Below are positions 21,325 through 32,163 of a stretch of DNA of 64,000 bases, in pieces; positions within the stretch are counted from its first letter, which is position 1, and every line of letters begins with the position of its first letter. The stretch lies in contig CAJHNH020000212.1 of assembly GCA_905116865.2 (NCBI GenBank), positions 62,001 to 126,000 on the forward strand. Reading direction: 5' to 3'. A program made the translations under genes and the position numbers. The DNA is from Candidula unifasciata. Lineage: Eukaryota; Mollusca; Gastropoda; Stylommatophora; Geomitridae. The notes beneath the pieces are model-generated. The model saw only the letters and a list, made by a program, of their open reading frames with translations, had not been told where the DNA came from and searched no databases.

Positions 21325-21706
21325 AACACAAAAATCAAGAGCCCCTGGAAATGAAAGAGCAGACTGCTTGGCAGAAACTGGGAGCAATACAGTACAGCCA
21401 GGTACAGTATGTTCTTATGAGGAAAACAAATCCCAGATCAAGTCGGAGTTTAGAACCCATTGGAACACTTCCCATTCCATAAAATAATTCCGAAGACCAA
21501 ATCAGCCTCCTCATACAGAAGCCTGAGACCATTTTTGTTGTATTGTGAACTGGACACAAGAGACTGTGCAGCCATTGTACCAGATTTTCACGATTGGTCA
21601 CTCAGAACTTTGCTCTTGTGGACGGGCACCACAAAATACTGAACTGATGCTGCAGATATGCTGTCTGTGTGCAGTGATTCTGGATGTAGCCAACTGGCGT
21701 TCTGTT
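21325..21706 (+). mobile_element. LINE RNase H and C-terminal Cys/His fragment
   Basis: The + strand, with frameshifts, reads RAPGNERADCLAETGSN, then CSYEENKSQIKSEFRTHW, then YQIFTIGHSELCSCGRAPQN. 'GN-x-(R/K)AD-x-LA' is the last catalytic-Asp motif of LINE RNase H domains, and 'IGHS-x-x-CxCG' is the tail motif that follows. The relic runs straight into the 24-bp array. Confidence 0.75.
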
Positions 21707-21994
21707 GGAAGTCAAGCTGTGTGGAACAGTGGAAGTCAAGCTGTGTGGAACAGTGGAAGTCAAGCTGTGTGGAACAGTGGAAGTCAAGCTGTGTGGAACA
21801 GTGGAAGTCAAGCTGTGTGGAACAGTGGAAGTCAAGCTGTGTGGAACAGTGGAAGTCAAGCTGTGTGGAACAGTGGAAGTCAAGCTGTGTGGAACAGTGG
21901 AAGTCAAGCTGTGTGGAACAGTGGAAGTCAAGCTGTGTGGAACAGTGGAAGTCAAGCTGTGTGGAACAGTGGAAGTCAAGCTGTGTGGAACAGT
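21707..21994 (+). repeat. 24-bp array, 12 identical copies, grown from a LINE tail
   Basis: The unit GGAAGTCAAGCTGTGTGG plus AACAGT repeats 12 times with no mismatch that I can see. The period is a multiple of three, so the LINE frame stays open and reads an 8-residue repeat (GSQAVWNS). The first unit continues the frame of the LINE fragment (VANWRSVGSQAVWN). Perfect identity points to a recent expansion. Confidence 0.95.
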
Positions 21995-22493
21995 GGAAGT
22001 CCTGCACCACAGACTTGTAGAGACCTTGAACTTCCCGCCCGAAAACCTTTGGCAGAAAGAACAAAAACAGTGACCACACAGGAACTGAAATCTGTTGTCC
22101 CTAAAGAGCAGCGCTCCACTCTAGGGACAAATAGTAGAAGTAATTTTAACAACAATATCCTGTTCAGCCCATCTGAGTCATAACTAGGATATATAGTTTG
22201 ATTTTCTATTCAAATCATGGATATCTATGCCTACTCACTATGTTAGGTTGCCTAATATGGCATAGTCTATGTGTTAATTGTATTGTAGGAGCATCATTTG
22301 TCACATGCAATATATTTAAAATGTGCTTGTGAACTGTTGCAGTAGTTAGATGGTGTAGTCCATATTTGTAGATAATAATGACAGTGATCTGGGACATCAT
22401 TATTCTATCCTGTATAAACATCTGATATGCTAATGCCCTAATATTGCTTCCCTGTAGTTCTCTAGAACTATCTACTCCCAGCATGTTTTCATT
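21995..22493. other. Spacer, nothing recognised
   Basis: The reading frame of the LINE tail continues in degraded form for a short way (SPAPQTCRDL). After that the sequence is AT-rich without features. Confidence 0.45.
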
Positions 22494-22572
22494 GTCATAT
22501 GTTTATTGCAGCCGATCATATATTTATTGCAGCCGATCATATATTTATTGCAGCCGATCATATATTTATTCA
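22494..22572 (+). repeat. 21-bp repeat, about 3.5 copies
   Basis: TATTGCAGCCGATCATATAT is repeated with the last copy degenerating at TTCAGGAGAG. Confidence 0.85.
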
Positions 22573-22643
22573 GGAGAGTTCATATTAATTGCAGAAGAGA
22601 AAGTAGTGTTCAGTATCATTAGTTAGCTGAAATACAGAACAAG

Positions 22644-22906
22644 GGGACCGCGTTAGCCTAGTCGATAAGAGGCTTGATTTCAAATCCAGCTGCGACTCGC
22701 TGCAGCCCACGGTCGGTGTTTGAAACCGGGTGGTTTCCGGTGTTCACCCAGCCTCTAGGAAATGGGTACCAGAGTTGACACTCTGGGGTAAATAGAGGAA
22801 TGTCGCTGTAGCTACAGAGTTGGGTGCGGACAGCGACACAGGCGGACAATTTCGTATCAGCTGTCCGTACTGGTGGCAGAGCACTTATGGTTTATGGTTT
22901 ACCAGT
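22644..22906 (+). mobile_element. tRNA-headed SINE with 14-bp target duplication
   Basis: The 263-bp insert is flanked by the exact direct repeat AAATACAGAACAAG (22630-22643 and 22907-22920). The head has an A-box-like TTAGCCTAGTCGATAAGAGG and a B-box-like GTGTTTGAAACC at about 22716. The body has GGAAATGGGTACC and ACACTCTGGGGTAAAT. The length, Pol III-like boxes and target duplication fit a SINE mobilised by a LINE. Confidence 0.85.
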
Positions 22907-22920
22907 AAATACAGAACAAG

Positions 22921-24050
22921 TGCCTTCTGCTATAGTGAAAAAACAACACTCCCAACTTGCATCCTTACAAATGTATTACTGCTTGGTATTGTTAGTTCAC
23001 TTGTTACGTGGCATTTTCTAGTTGTAACCTTCAACAATTTGTGAAGAGAAGTGTACTACAAGGTACAGCGAACTAGACACCCCGACTGACTTTTCTGCAC
23101 TTAAATGCAAACATAAAAAACAACACAGTCAATGAATGAAACAATCTGTGAATACACAAAACTAAAACAAAAAACAAACACAAGGAAAAAAAAACTAGGT
23201 GGGTGCCATTTCAAATCTATCATTTTTACGTTTATCGTCTCAGTTACACAGAGGAGCTTTTCATAGAACACAAAGATAGTCTTCAATAGTTGGAGAGGTC
23301 GTAATGATTGTGTGAGTTCACATGCTTGTGGCGTGTGTGTGCATGCGTACAGACATGCCTTTATGCATATGTGTGGGGGACGTTACAAATAAATAAATAG
23401 TTCATATTTTAACAATCAAATTCAGCTGTACAATAATTAGCAATATTGATAGTAAACAAAGAGGACAACTTGCAGATACCCCATTCAACCTGGAAAAAAG
23501 TTACAATAAGAGCACTCCAACAACCACAAAACTCCATTGTAACCATGCAACAGTGTGCGGGTTAATCATGTCAGGCGGTTTTCTGTGGTTCAGTTACATC
23601 CAACACAGAGACGGTCAATACCAGTACATGTCATCATCGTATGGATGCAGTGTTTGAATTGCATTTTGCTGACAATTCTGTTTCAAGCAAATACTGGAAA
23701 CCAGGTTACAAATACTATGTATCAATCGTATCAACACAAATGACTGAAACTGATAATATACACACAATTCACGCCAGCTGTACTCTTCAATGTAGCTCCT
23801 TAAAGCCATGACGTTTGCTCACAAAATATCATGGAGAAATAAACAAATGCCATCTGATTGGTGGGGCCGCCAAACTTTGGGCTAGAGTCTTGACACTAAG
23901 GACACCCAGACGATGTGTTTAAGTGTCTGAGGGCCATACATGTTTTCTCTGTGTGCGTCATCTGGTTCTCGCGGACAGCAAGAGAAAGCCACAATCTACA
24001 TGTGTGTTTCAGGTGGCTGCAATACCTACCCTAAGAATGGGTCTCTTATA
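22921..24050. other. Intergenic, no supported feature
   Basis: Mixed-composition sequence with A-rich stretches around 23170 and short GT-rich runs around 23310-23380. I see no gene, transposon end or tandem array. Confidence 0.45.
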
Positions 24051-24061
24051 AGTCTTGTGAA

Positions 24062-24205
24062 GCAAAGGCGGCCGGCGTGATGTTTTCACGCACCGAATGC
24101 TGATTGGTCTGTAAGAGTCTGGCCTAGAACTAAGTACTCAGTCACCACCCACCAAGTGGCAATTGGTGTATTAAGTTCAGGTCTGGCCTTATATGCCGGG
24201 AGAGC
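24062..24205 (+). repeat. SINE tail fragment (GCGGCCGGCGTGATG family)
   Basis: AAGCAAAGGCGGCCGGCGTG, then GATTGGTCTGTAAGAGTCTG and CCTAGAACTA, matches the body of the SINE at 30102-30320 and its relatives. The tRNA-like head is missing. Confidence 0.65.
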
Positions 24206-24373
24206 CTGAGAACGTGGTAAATGAGTAAAGTTCAACCACACCTGGAGCCCACAGCGAGCGATAAACACCCGATAACACAAACTGTCACCTTTGGGATGAG
24301 AATCACCTGCGAGCAAGTCCCAAAAACCCCATTCAACCTTTAGGTTATATTATAGTTGTGTATCCTTTACAGG

Positions 24374-24611
24374 GTCGGCTCTGTGGCTAAGTCGATGCGA
24401 ACGCTTCGCTTCGAAATGCCGGGATGCCGGGTTCGATCCCAGTTGCGGGCAATGCGCCTTGCGTTAGTTTCGACAGTATCAAGACAGCCGACCGTTCAGT
24501 AAGCAATGGCAAACTACTGGACGTAAATTTGCCAAGAGAAACTACACAAAACTACACAACAGCCAGGGTCTGTTAGGGTTGGTTCTGCAACGTCCTGTAA
24601 AGGATACGCAA
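24374..24611 (+). mobile_element. SINE, left half of a tail-to-tail inverted pair
   Basis: The tRNA-like head GGTCGGCTCTGTGGCTAAGT with B box GGGTTCGATCCCAG at about 24429 is followed by the body CGACAGTATCAAGACAGCCG and the tail GGTTGGTTCTGCAACGTCCT. Together with the next feature it is flanked by the direct repeat AGGTTATATTA (24342-24352 and 24842-24852). Confidence 0.75.
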
Positions 24612-24841
24612 CTAACTTTAATTCTTTTCAGGACTTTGCAGAACCAACCCCAGCAATGCTTTGGCTGTTGTGATTTCTCTAGGCAGATTTTACGTTCAGT
24701 AGTTTATATTGCTGACCAAACGGGCATCTCTCGGTACCACTGTCGAAGCCAACACAAGACAAATCGTCCGCTGCTGGGATCGAACCCAACACCTCGGTAT
24801 TACAAAGCGCGTTCACAACGCCTAAGCCACAGGCGCCGACG
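24612..24841 (-). mobile_element. SINE, right half of the inverted pair
   Basis: On the minus strand it reads GTCGGCGCCTGTGGCTTAGG, B box GGGTTCGATCCCAG, then CGACAGTGGTACCGAGAG and the tail GGTTGGTTCTGCAAAGTCCT. It is about 75% similar by eye to the left copy. The two tails meet at about 24585-24655, so the transcript of either strand could fold into a long hairpin. Confidence 0.75.
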
Positions 24842-24959
24842 AGGTTATATTAGGGCCAGCAATAACAGCCGAGATGCGGCTTAACCAAAAAAAAAAAACA
24901 CACACACTTCGTCCCATATTGGGAACAGCAACAGAGAACAAAGCATTGTACGTTTTATT

Positions 24960-25945
24960 ATATACTTAATAGGCCTGAGATCCTGGAAAAGGCACCTTTC
25001 ACTATGTAAAGGGGCAAGAGCGGGGCAAAAGGCACGTTTTACTATATACTTAATACGCCTAAGAGCTAAGAAAAGGGCACGTTTTACTATATACTTAATA
25101 GGCCTAAGAACTGGGAAAATGGCACGTTTTACTATATACTTAATACGCCTAAGAGCTAGGAAAAAGGCACGTTTTACTATATACTTAATACGCCTAAGAA
25201 CTGGGACAATGGCACGTTTTACTATATACTTAATACGCCTGAGAACTGGAAAAAAGGGGCACGTTTTACTATATACTTAATACGCCTAAGAGCTAAGAAA
25301 AGGGCACGTTTTACTTTACACTTAATAAGTCTGAGAACGGGGAACAGGGCACGTTTTACTATATAATTAATACGCCTGAGAACAAGGGAAAATGGCACGT
25401 TTTACTATATACTTAATACGTCTGAGAACTGGGAAAATGGCACGTTTTACTATATACTTAATACGTCTGAGAACTGGGAAAATGGCACGTTTTACTATAT
25501 ACTTAATACGTCTGAGAACTGGGAAAAGGGCACGTTTTACTATATACTTAATACGTCTGAGAACTGGGAAAAGGGCACGTTTTACTATATACTTAATACG
25601 CCTAAGAACTGGGAAAAGGGCACGTTTTACTATATACTTAATACGCCTGAGAACAAGGGAAAGGGCACGTTTTACTATATACTTATTACGCCTAAGAACT
25701 GGGAAAAGGGCACGTTTTACTATACACTTAATACGCCTGAGAACAAGGGAAAGGGCACGTTTTACTATACACTTAATACGTCTGAGAACAAGGGAAAGGG
25801 CACGTTTTACTATATACTTAATACGCCTAAGAACTGGGAAAAGGGCACGTTTTATTATATACTTAATACGCCTGAGAACTGGGAAAAGGGCACGTTTTAC
25901 TATATACTTAATACGCCTGAGAACTGGGAAAAGGGCACGTTTTAC
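24960..25945 (+). repeat. 45-bp minisatellite, about 21 copies
   Basis: The unit contains GGCACGTTTTACTATATACT and TAATACGCCTGAGAACTGGG. The period of 15 codons keeps one frame open for over 200 codons (ARFTIYLIRLRTGK repeated), which is an artefact. Early units (24960-25390) vary in length and the later ones are regular. Confidence 0.95.
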
Positions 25946-27214
25946 TCTCGAGGCCCGAGGCGTAGACGACTGGCATCAAGTAGTGGCCAACAAAAGAGCT
26001 ACTTTTGGGTTGCGAATCCAACACGAGCTAATGCCATTCTGGTCAAAGGTCGGACACGTCACAAGCTGGTTGGGTTTAGTCGACAGATCAACATCATGGC
26101 ACACGGGTAGTAACCTTTAAGTCCTTCTTTCTGCTTTTGGGTCAAGCCTCAGTCCGAAGAATCTCAGCGCAATGCACGAACCCCGTGGCACAGGCGAGGA
26201 CCCTGAAATAATTGGGTAGATTTTTAACTCAGCACCGTTAGGCAACTCTTTCTAGACTCCCAACTGCCAATGGATTTTTTTTTAATGTGCAACAAAACAC
26301 ACGGGCGTCTGATCTAACGACCCTGAGACTAGGGTAAAGTATTAGAAGTCCACGTTAAAAATTCCAACCTTCACTGGGGCTTGACTCCGGGACCTCCATC
26401 ACTCGACTGTGGACGCCATGCCCCGAGACCACACAGCCTCCACACAAGTACAAGCAAAACTAATCATTATCAAACTAAAATCTTCTTTCCTTGGATTGCT
26501 TTGCGAAAAAAAAATCGTAACGCTTAGCCAGTATCCCCAAAAATTGGGAGCTTTGGGTTATAATTGTGACTAGGTTATCTGCGCCACATAAACTGGTTTA
26601 GTACAGCACGTCACCGAGAACCATGACAAGGATTCTTGCAGGGTTGATGTGGTCAAAGACGACAGACCCAAATACCGTGCCAACCGGCGACGATGTCGTC
26701 TACCAGCCAGCCAATAGATGACCCGGTCGCCGATGAAGTTTTTTCCCCGTTCCACATGTGGCTCTGGAGAGAGGTAGGATGCCAGGTTGACGTTCGCTTC
26801 TACTGTTTAGACAGGGACTTGCCTATTTCAAGGTGACGAGTTCAGTTCGCAGTCTCTCTCATGGCCGTCATCACAAATAACACAGGGTGGGGAGCGGCTG
26901 CCAAAGGGGCACACACGAATGTAAAAAGTACCCTAGACATACATTAAATAATATATTTCAAACAGAATGACATGTATAGAGAAATACTTTAAATTATAGC
27001 TTATTTACATGGTAAGAAGGGACATTTAGCCTGCAAACACACCTTCTAAGGAAGAGAAGCGGTCTCAATTCCCACCCCCACTCCCTTTCCAAAATTTTCT
27101 GGGGAAGGGTGGATGGAGAGCTCAAGTTCCTAAGCGCTCACGATCTGAAGCTTCCTTCCCTCATTATCCAGTTAGTGCCTATTGCTTTGCCTTACGACAT
27201 CCACAAATAAGCAT
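25946..27214. other. Intergenic with one tRNA-like trace
   Basis: A tRNA-like minus-strand stretch lies at about 26370-26440 (B-box-like GGAGTCAAGCCCC, with GGTCTCGGGGCATGGCGTCC upstream), probably a SINE head. The minus-strand open frame at 26570-26755 (RVIYWLAGRRHRRRLARYL) has no family that I recognise. The rest is featureless. Confidence 0.4.
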
Positions 27215-27650
27215 GACCCCTCAGACATCCTCCCCTTGCCCCAGACATCCTCCCGTCGCCTCAAACATCCCCCCTTGTCCCAGACATTCTCCCCTTGCCC
27301 CAGCCATACTCCTCTTGCCCCAGACATCCTCCTTTTGCCCCAGACGTCCTCCCCTCGCCCCAGACTTCCTCCCCTCGCCTCAGACATCCTCCCCTCGCCC
27401 CAGACGTCCTCCCCTCGCCCCAGACATCCTAACCTCGCCTCGGACATCCTCCCCTTGCCCCAGACATTTTCCCCTCGCCCCAGACGTCCTCCCCTCGCCC
27501 CAGACATCCTCCCCTCTCCCCAGACATCCTCCCCTCGCCCAAGACGTCCTCCACTGGCCCCAGACATCCCAACCTCGCCCCAGACATCCTTCCCTTACCC
27601 CAGACATCCTCCCCTTGCCCCAGACATCCTTCTAATCGCTCGTGACATCC
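27215..27650 (+). repeat. 20-bp minisatellite, about 21 copies
   Basis: The unit CCCCAGACATCCTCCCCTCG has variants at a few positions. The + strand is strongly pyrimidine-rich. Open frames in several phases result from the array. Confidence 0.95.
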
Positions 27651-27732
27651 TCCCCTCGCTTGATGGTTTGACAGCATCTCTCAACCTATGGGTTCTTGAG
27701 CCCCATTTTGAGGCACAATAGAACAGACCCAC

Positions 27733-27990
27733 TGTCCACTAACAAACATGTCGTATCTGTCCACTAACAAACACGTCGTATCTGTCCACTAACAAACATG
27801 TCGTATCTGTCCACTAACAAACATGTCGTATCTGTCCACTAACAAACATGTCGTATCTGTCCACTAACAAACATGTCGTATCCGCCCACTAACAAACATG
27901 TCGTATCTGTCCACTAACAAACATGTCGTATCTGCCCACTAACAAACATGTCGTATCTGTCCACTAACAAACATGTCGTATCTGCCCACT
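27733..27990 (+). repeat. 25-bp minisatellite, about 10 copies
   Basis: CCACTAACAAACATGTCGTA plus TCTGT, almost uniform, with CTGTCC/CCGCCC/CTGCCC variants at the junction. Confidence 0.95.
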
Positions 27991-28009
27991 AATTAGATAT
28001 GTTTCATTT

Positions 28010-28190
28010 AAAGTCAAAGTGCATCTGACGCGAGGAACCAACAATCTGCATACAGATAAACCAGATCTGTAAAATGGATGTGCATACAATATTCAAGTTT
28101 TGGAATAAGACCAAAGCGCAGAAATGGAAGCAGAAACAGAACTTGTTGCCCGAGTTCACAGCTCGGGAACGCTCAGAAGAGCAGTAAGTC
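28010..28190 (+). repeat. Unclassified interspersed repeat, copy 3
   Basis: It has the same order of blocks as 9995-10190: GTGCATCTGACGCGAGGAAC, ACCAGATCTGTAAAATGGAT, GGAATAAGACCAAAGCGCAG and GAGTTCACAGCTCGGGAACG. This is the most complete + strand copy. Confidence 0.7.
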
Positions 28191-28799
28191 ATTATGCTAA
28201 TTAGTTCCCTGTCAATTTATAAATACTAAACAATATCAACAAAACAACATATGAATATATACATAATATTCCCCATATAAAACTGGCCCTCTGATTTCCT
28301 GTTTTCTTGTCTTGTCTCATGCAAGTGCAGACACCGTCAAGTAATTAATTCTCCTCTTTCAAGGAGATGAAAGATTCTGAAATGTCTTCATGAAACGTAT
28401 CTCTGACAAATGTTCTCAAGAAACACATTTCCGACATATCCTTGGCACTATTTTCAGTTTATTTGCTTCCACTTCCGGAGAGCAAGCAGTTTTACACAAC
28501 AACTTCCTCTCAGCTTTAATCCGCGATTCGCACCAGTCTCCGTAGTCCATAAGGCACAATTGTTTGAAAGCCAAAGTTTGGTATAAACACTGCGGAGAAA
28601 CAGATAATAGAAACAATCGGTTAGTATAAACATGGGAGAAACGGTTAAAGAAACAACCGTATGGTTGAATAAGAGGAAGAAATAGGTAAAAGAAATGAGT
28701 ATATGGTGTAAACCGGGAGAAGGAAAGTTTGTAGAAACAACTTTAGTATAAAAACTGGAAATGTGTAGCAAATGTTTTCATAAATCTATGCTAGAATCA

Positions 28800-28885
28800 A
28801 ACGGGCTACTCGCTAGTGCAGCGGCTAGCAGACTCATCTGTCGATTCAGCGGCATTGTGTTCAAATCCTAGGTCGAGGTTGCTTT
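28800..28885 (+). repeat. tRNA-like SINE head
   Basis: The A-box-like TAGTGCAGCGGCTAGCAGAC and B-box-like GTGTTCAAATCCTAGG are separated by about 35 bp and followed by a T-rich stretch. GTTCAAATCC is the canonical Pol III B box. The body behind it is not alignable by eye to the other SINEs here. Confidence 0.6.
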
Positions 28886-29254
28886 TTTGTTTTGTTTGTA
28901 ACTTTGGATTTTCTTTGAAATAATTGTTCTACGCTTCCAGGTTGACTAAACGTTAATGAGCATCATTAAATTGGTTCGTTCGTCCATCACAAGTGATGAG
29001 GACCACTCTAACTTTCATCGGTCATAAAACTGCAGTTGAATGTTTGTGAGTCCGGAGGTGACTTATAAGTCCAATACGTGCCCGGAAGAGTCTAGGACAA
29101 TAGAGGCAGGGCACAGTGTCTGTATACAAAGGGCCTTAATCAACAAATATTATGGGAACTAAAGACAACATGCAATAGCAAAGGAGAGAACGACTTGGCG
29201 TGAGTTGGTTGGTTGAGGGCCTATGCTTCGGTCGGGGGGGGGGGGGGGAAGGAA

Positions 29255-29940
29255 CAAACATAAAACAACATCAGTGCTCAAGACAACATCAGTGCTCAAG
29301 ACAACATCAGTTCTCAAGACAACATCAGTTCTCAAGACAACATCAATTCTCAAGACAACATCAGTCCTCAAGACAATATCAGTTCTCAAGACAACATCGG
29401 TGTTCAAGACAACATCGGTGTTCAAGACAGCATCAGTTCTCAAGACAACTTCAGTTCTCAAGACAACATCAGTTCTCAAGACAACATCAGTTCTCAAGAC
29501 AACATCAGTTCTCAAGACAACATCAGTTCTCAAGACAACATCAGTTCTCAAGACAACATCAGTGCTCAAGACAACATCAGTGCTCAAGACAGCATCAGTT
29601 CTCAAGACAACATCAGTGCTCAAGACAACATCAGTGCTCAAGACAACATCAGTTCTCAAGAAAACATCAGTGCTCAAGACAACATCAGTTTCCAAGACAA
29701 CATCAGTGCTCAAGACAACATCAGTTCCCAAGACAACATCAGTTCCCAAGACAACATCAGTTCTCAAGACAACATCAGTTCTCAAGACAACATCAGTCCT
29801 CAAGACAATATCAGTTCTCAAGACAACATCGGTGTTCAAGACAGCATCAGTTCTCAAGACAACATCAGTTCTCAAGACAACATCAGTGCTCAAGACAACA
29901 TCAGTGCTCAAGACAACATCAGTTCCCAAGACAACATTAA
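29255..29940 (+). repeat. 18-bp minisatellite, about 37 copies
   Basis: AACATCAGTTCTCAAGAC with variants GTGCTC, GGTGTTC, GTTCCC and GTCCTC. The order of variants in the first third (about 29280-29440) recurs around 29770-29900, so a block of units was duplicated. A 13-base G run precedes the array. The period of six codons keeps frames open on both strands. Confidence 0.95.
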
Positions 29941-30101
29941 CCCTCGTCAGCAGATCGGTTATTAAAACATGGGGGCTGGCAAGATATACAGGATATAACA
30001 CAACCGTGAATAATCGTTATTTATTGTCTCCGTGTATGTCTTTCTGTATGTCTGCATTTATGTGTCTGCCTGTCCATTTTATCCTCCCTGTCTGTACACA
30101 C

Positions 30102-30320
30102 AGGGGAGCCGCCGTGGTGTAGCGGCTAGGCGCTCGCCTCTGGGTCTGACGGTCAAATCCGAACGGAGCTGCACATTTTTTTTAAAATGACCTTGACTCC
30201 TAGGTCGTCGCAGTTATGAGTAGGTACCTGGGAAGCAAAGTCGACCGGCATGATGCTGACCACAACGTCCACTACGAGCATATTGGTCTGTAAAATATAG
30301 TTCTAGCCCAATATGCCTCA
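30102..30320 (+). mobile_element. tRNA-headed SINE
   Basis: The head is GGGGAGCCGCCGTGGTGTAG, then CGGCTAGGCGCTCGCCTC, with the B-box-like CGGTCAAATCCGAAC. The body is CTCCTAGGTCGTCG, GGTACCTGGGAAGCAAAG, CCGGCATGATGCTGACCACA and ATTGGTCTGTAAAATATAGT. The same order is found in the copies at 38927, 39250 (-), 41145, 44620 (-) and 63730. The 3' end passes into a 52-bp tandem repeat. Confidence 0.8.
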
Positions 30321-30605
30321 ATGCATGGAAAATGGTCCTTCACTTACTTACCTATTTGCTGAATGTGCATCAGGGCGTGGAAAATGGTCCTTCACTTACT
30401 TACCTATTTGCTGAATGTGCATCAGGGCGTGGAAAATGGTCCTTCACTTACTTACCTATTTGCTGAATGTGCATCAATGCATGGAAAATGGTCCTTCACT
30501 TACTTACCTATTTGCTGAATGTGCATCAAGGCGTGGAAAAAAGTCCTTCACTTACTTACCTATTTGCTGAATGCGCATCAAGGCGTGGAAAAGGGTCCTT
30601 TAGCT
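30320..30605 (+). repeat. 52-bp repeat, about 5.5 copies, grown from a SINE tail
   Basis: The unit contains GGAAAATGGTCCTTCACTTA and CCTATTTGCTGAATGTGCAT. Its first unit is the natural 3' end of the SINE (CAATGCATGGAAAATGGTCC). Related SINE ends here also finish with 'GGACAAAGTTCCTTAACTTTACTT', so the array is an expansion of the tail. Confidence 0.9.
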
Positions 30606-30815
30606 TACTGTAGTTTATACATATGATATGTCAGCACAACGGATACAACAGACAGACAGTGACAAATAGGTAGACTGACAGACGAACCGACAGACAGACA
30701 GACAGGTTTTTACAATTTTTGATTTAAGATACACTACTTTAATTCATCCATCAATTCTGTCTTTTTTTTTCTTTTTTTTGGGGGGACACACCTCAACGCA
30801 CCTCTTCCCCTTTCC

Positions 30816-30845
30816 CACACACACATACACACACACACATATCCG

Positions 30846-30889
<44 letters not shown>

Positions 30890-30900
30890 CCGCCACACAC
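30816..30900 (+). repeat. (CA)n microsatellite
   Basis: CA dinucleotide runs interrupted by CATATCCGCC. Confidence 0.95.
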
Positions 30901-30978
30901 ATACGTGCGTCCACTCGTGCGTGAGGTTGTGTGCTATTTCGCGTGATGAAATGTAAATTAATGGATGTCTCTACTCAC

Positions 30979-31166
30979 CAACATTATCACGTGCTATCTG
31001 CACCCAGTATCTCATGCCCTTGGAGTTGACCCGGGGGGTCGGACTGATGACCCCTCGCATAATTTTGATCTTGACCGTGGATTCTGGATACATTCGGAGT
31101 TCTCCACTCAACTGCATCACTGAGGATAGTGGGATAAACGTCTTTGACCTCGATAGTTCTGGCCAG
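30979..31166 (-). CDS. Candidate internal exon, unidentified protein
   Basis: The minus strand has a CTT-rich pyrimidine tract ending GTGATCAG (acceptor), 188 nt with an open frame, and a GTGAGT donor after AATGTTG. Within it the peptide LSGELRMYPESTVKIKIMRG, continuing SPTPRVNSKGMRYWVQIA, looks like ordinary globular protein and not repeat. The other frames have stops or lower-quality peptides. I do not recognise the family. It might belong with the possible first exon at 39591-39740, but no intermediate exons were found and the phases are unknown. It could also be transposon-derived. Confidence 0.4.
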
Positions 31167-31172
31167 CTGATC

Positions 31173-31302
31173 ACAAGAAGAAGAAGAAGAAGAAGAAGAA
31201 GAAGAAGAAGAAGAAGAAGAAGAAGAAGAAGAAGAAGAAGAAGAAGAAGAAGAAGAAGAAGAAGAAGAAGAAGAAGAAGAAGAAGAAGAAGAAGAAGAAA
31301 GA
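31173..31302 (+). repeat. (AGA)n trinucleotide repeat, about 43 units
   Basis: An uninterrupted AAG/AGA run that reads as poly-Arg on + and poly-Ser or poly-Phe on -. It abuts the acceptor side of the candidate minus-strand exon and would serve as its pyrimidine tract. Confidence 0.97.
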
Positions 31303-31309
31303 GGAGGAG

Positions 31310-32071
31310 GAAACAGAAGGGTAAGAGAGTAGGAAAAGAAGAACACGGCGAAGAACTGAATCAGTTGTTTGTTTACTCACAAAGACGATAGCCCAAAGGT
31401 TTACTAAGTCATGTGTGCATATCTGTTTTTTTAATGCTTTATTTCCCCACTGGAGCATAGGCCCACAACCAGCGAATGCTGTCCTTCTGTCATTGGGTAC
31501 TGCATACAACTCTCCGCATACCACCCAACCCCTTTTCCTATCTTTATCATTAAATATCTATGTTTTAGGTGCTGGGAGTAAGAATGGGGGTAGAAATAAT
31601 TTCCTCATGCACACGCAAACAAAAATAAGTGCCTCAGTCTCAACACGGCCAAAGAACTCGGTGGCCAAGACACAGATCTGATCTTTGAAAGCTAGCATCA
31701 TCATCGTGTGCCCTGCCCAGTGGCACAGGTGCTCATGTCTCTCCACAGACGCCGACCATTGGACATGTGAATCACCTCCATAGATGGTATGTCCCCGTTC
31801 TGTCTCAACGTTTTTAGATGAGAGCGTATCATGCACTCACACAAACAGTTGTCATTATGGATTCTTTTAGTAGTGGTAGCAGCAGAGGCGGCACTAGTAC
31901 TCAGGCGCGCAACCATCAAGAAATCTTGAGGGGGGGGGGGGGGCCGGGGGGGTAACCTAGGCCCTTTATCATTTTCTAGGGTGGAACAAAAGGGGATTAA
32001 ATTTTGCTGAAGTGGGCAATCAATAATTAAAATAATTTGTCAATACAATATAATTATTATTATTGAATGGC

Positions 32072-32075
<4 letters not shown>
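31310..32075. other. Intergenic, includes a G run
   Basis: A G-rich run of about 15 plus 7 bases lies at 31931-31951. Minus-strand open frames at 31558-31919 have no recognised homology. No other structure was seen. Confidence 0.4.

Positions 32076-32077
<2 letters not shown>

Positions 32078-32162
<85 letters not shown>
32078..32162. repeat. (AT)n microsatellite
   Basis: TA dinucleotide run of about 85 bp with one phase slip near 32134. Confidence 0.97.

Positions 32163-32163
<1 letters not shown>

Noticed and set aside
21545..22183. 212-codon + strand frame as a repeat protein gene
   Set aside because: It is a LINE RNase H relic extended by a 24-bp in-frame array, and no start or splice signals support it.
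24960..29940. Regular repeats that might be read as CRISPR arrays
   Set aside because: Units follow each other without unique spacers and the context is eukaryotic.
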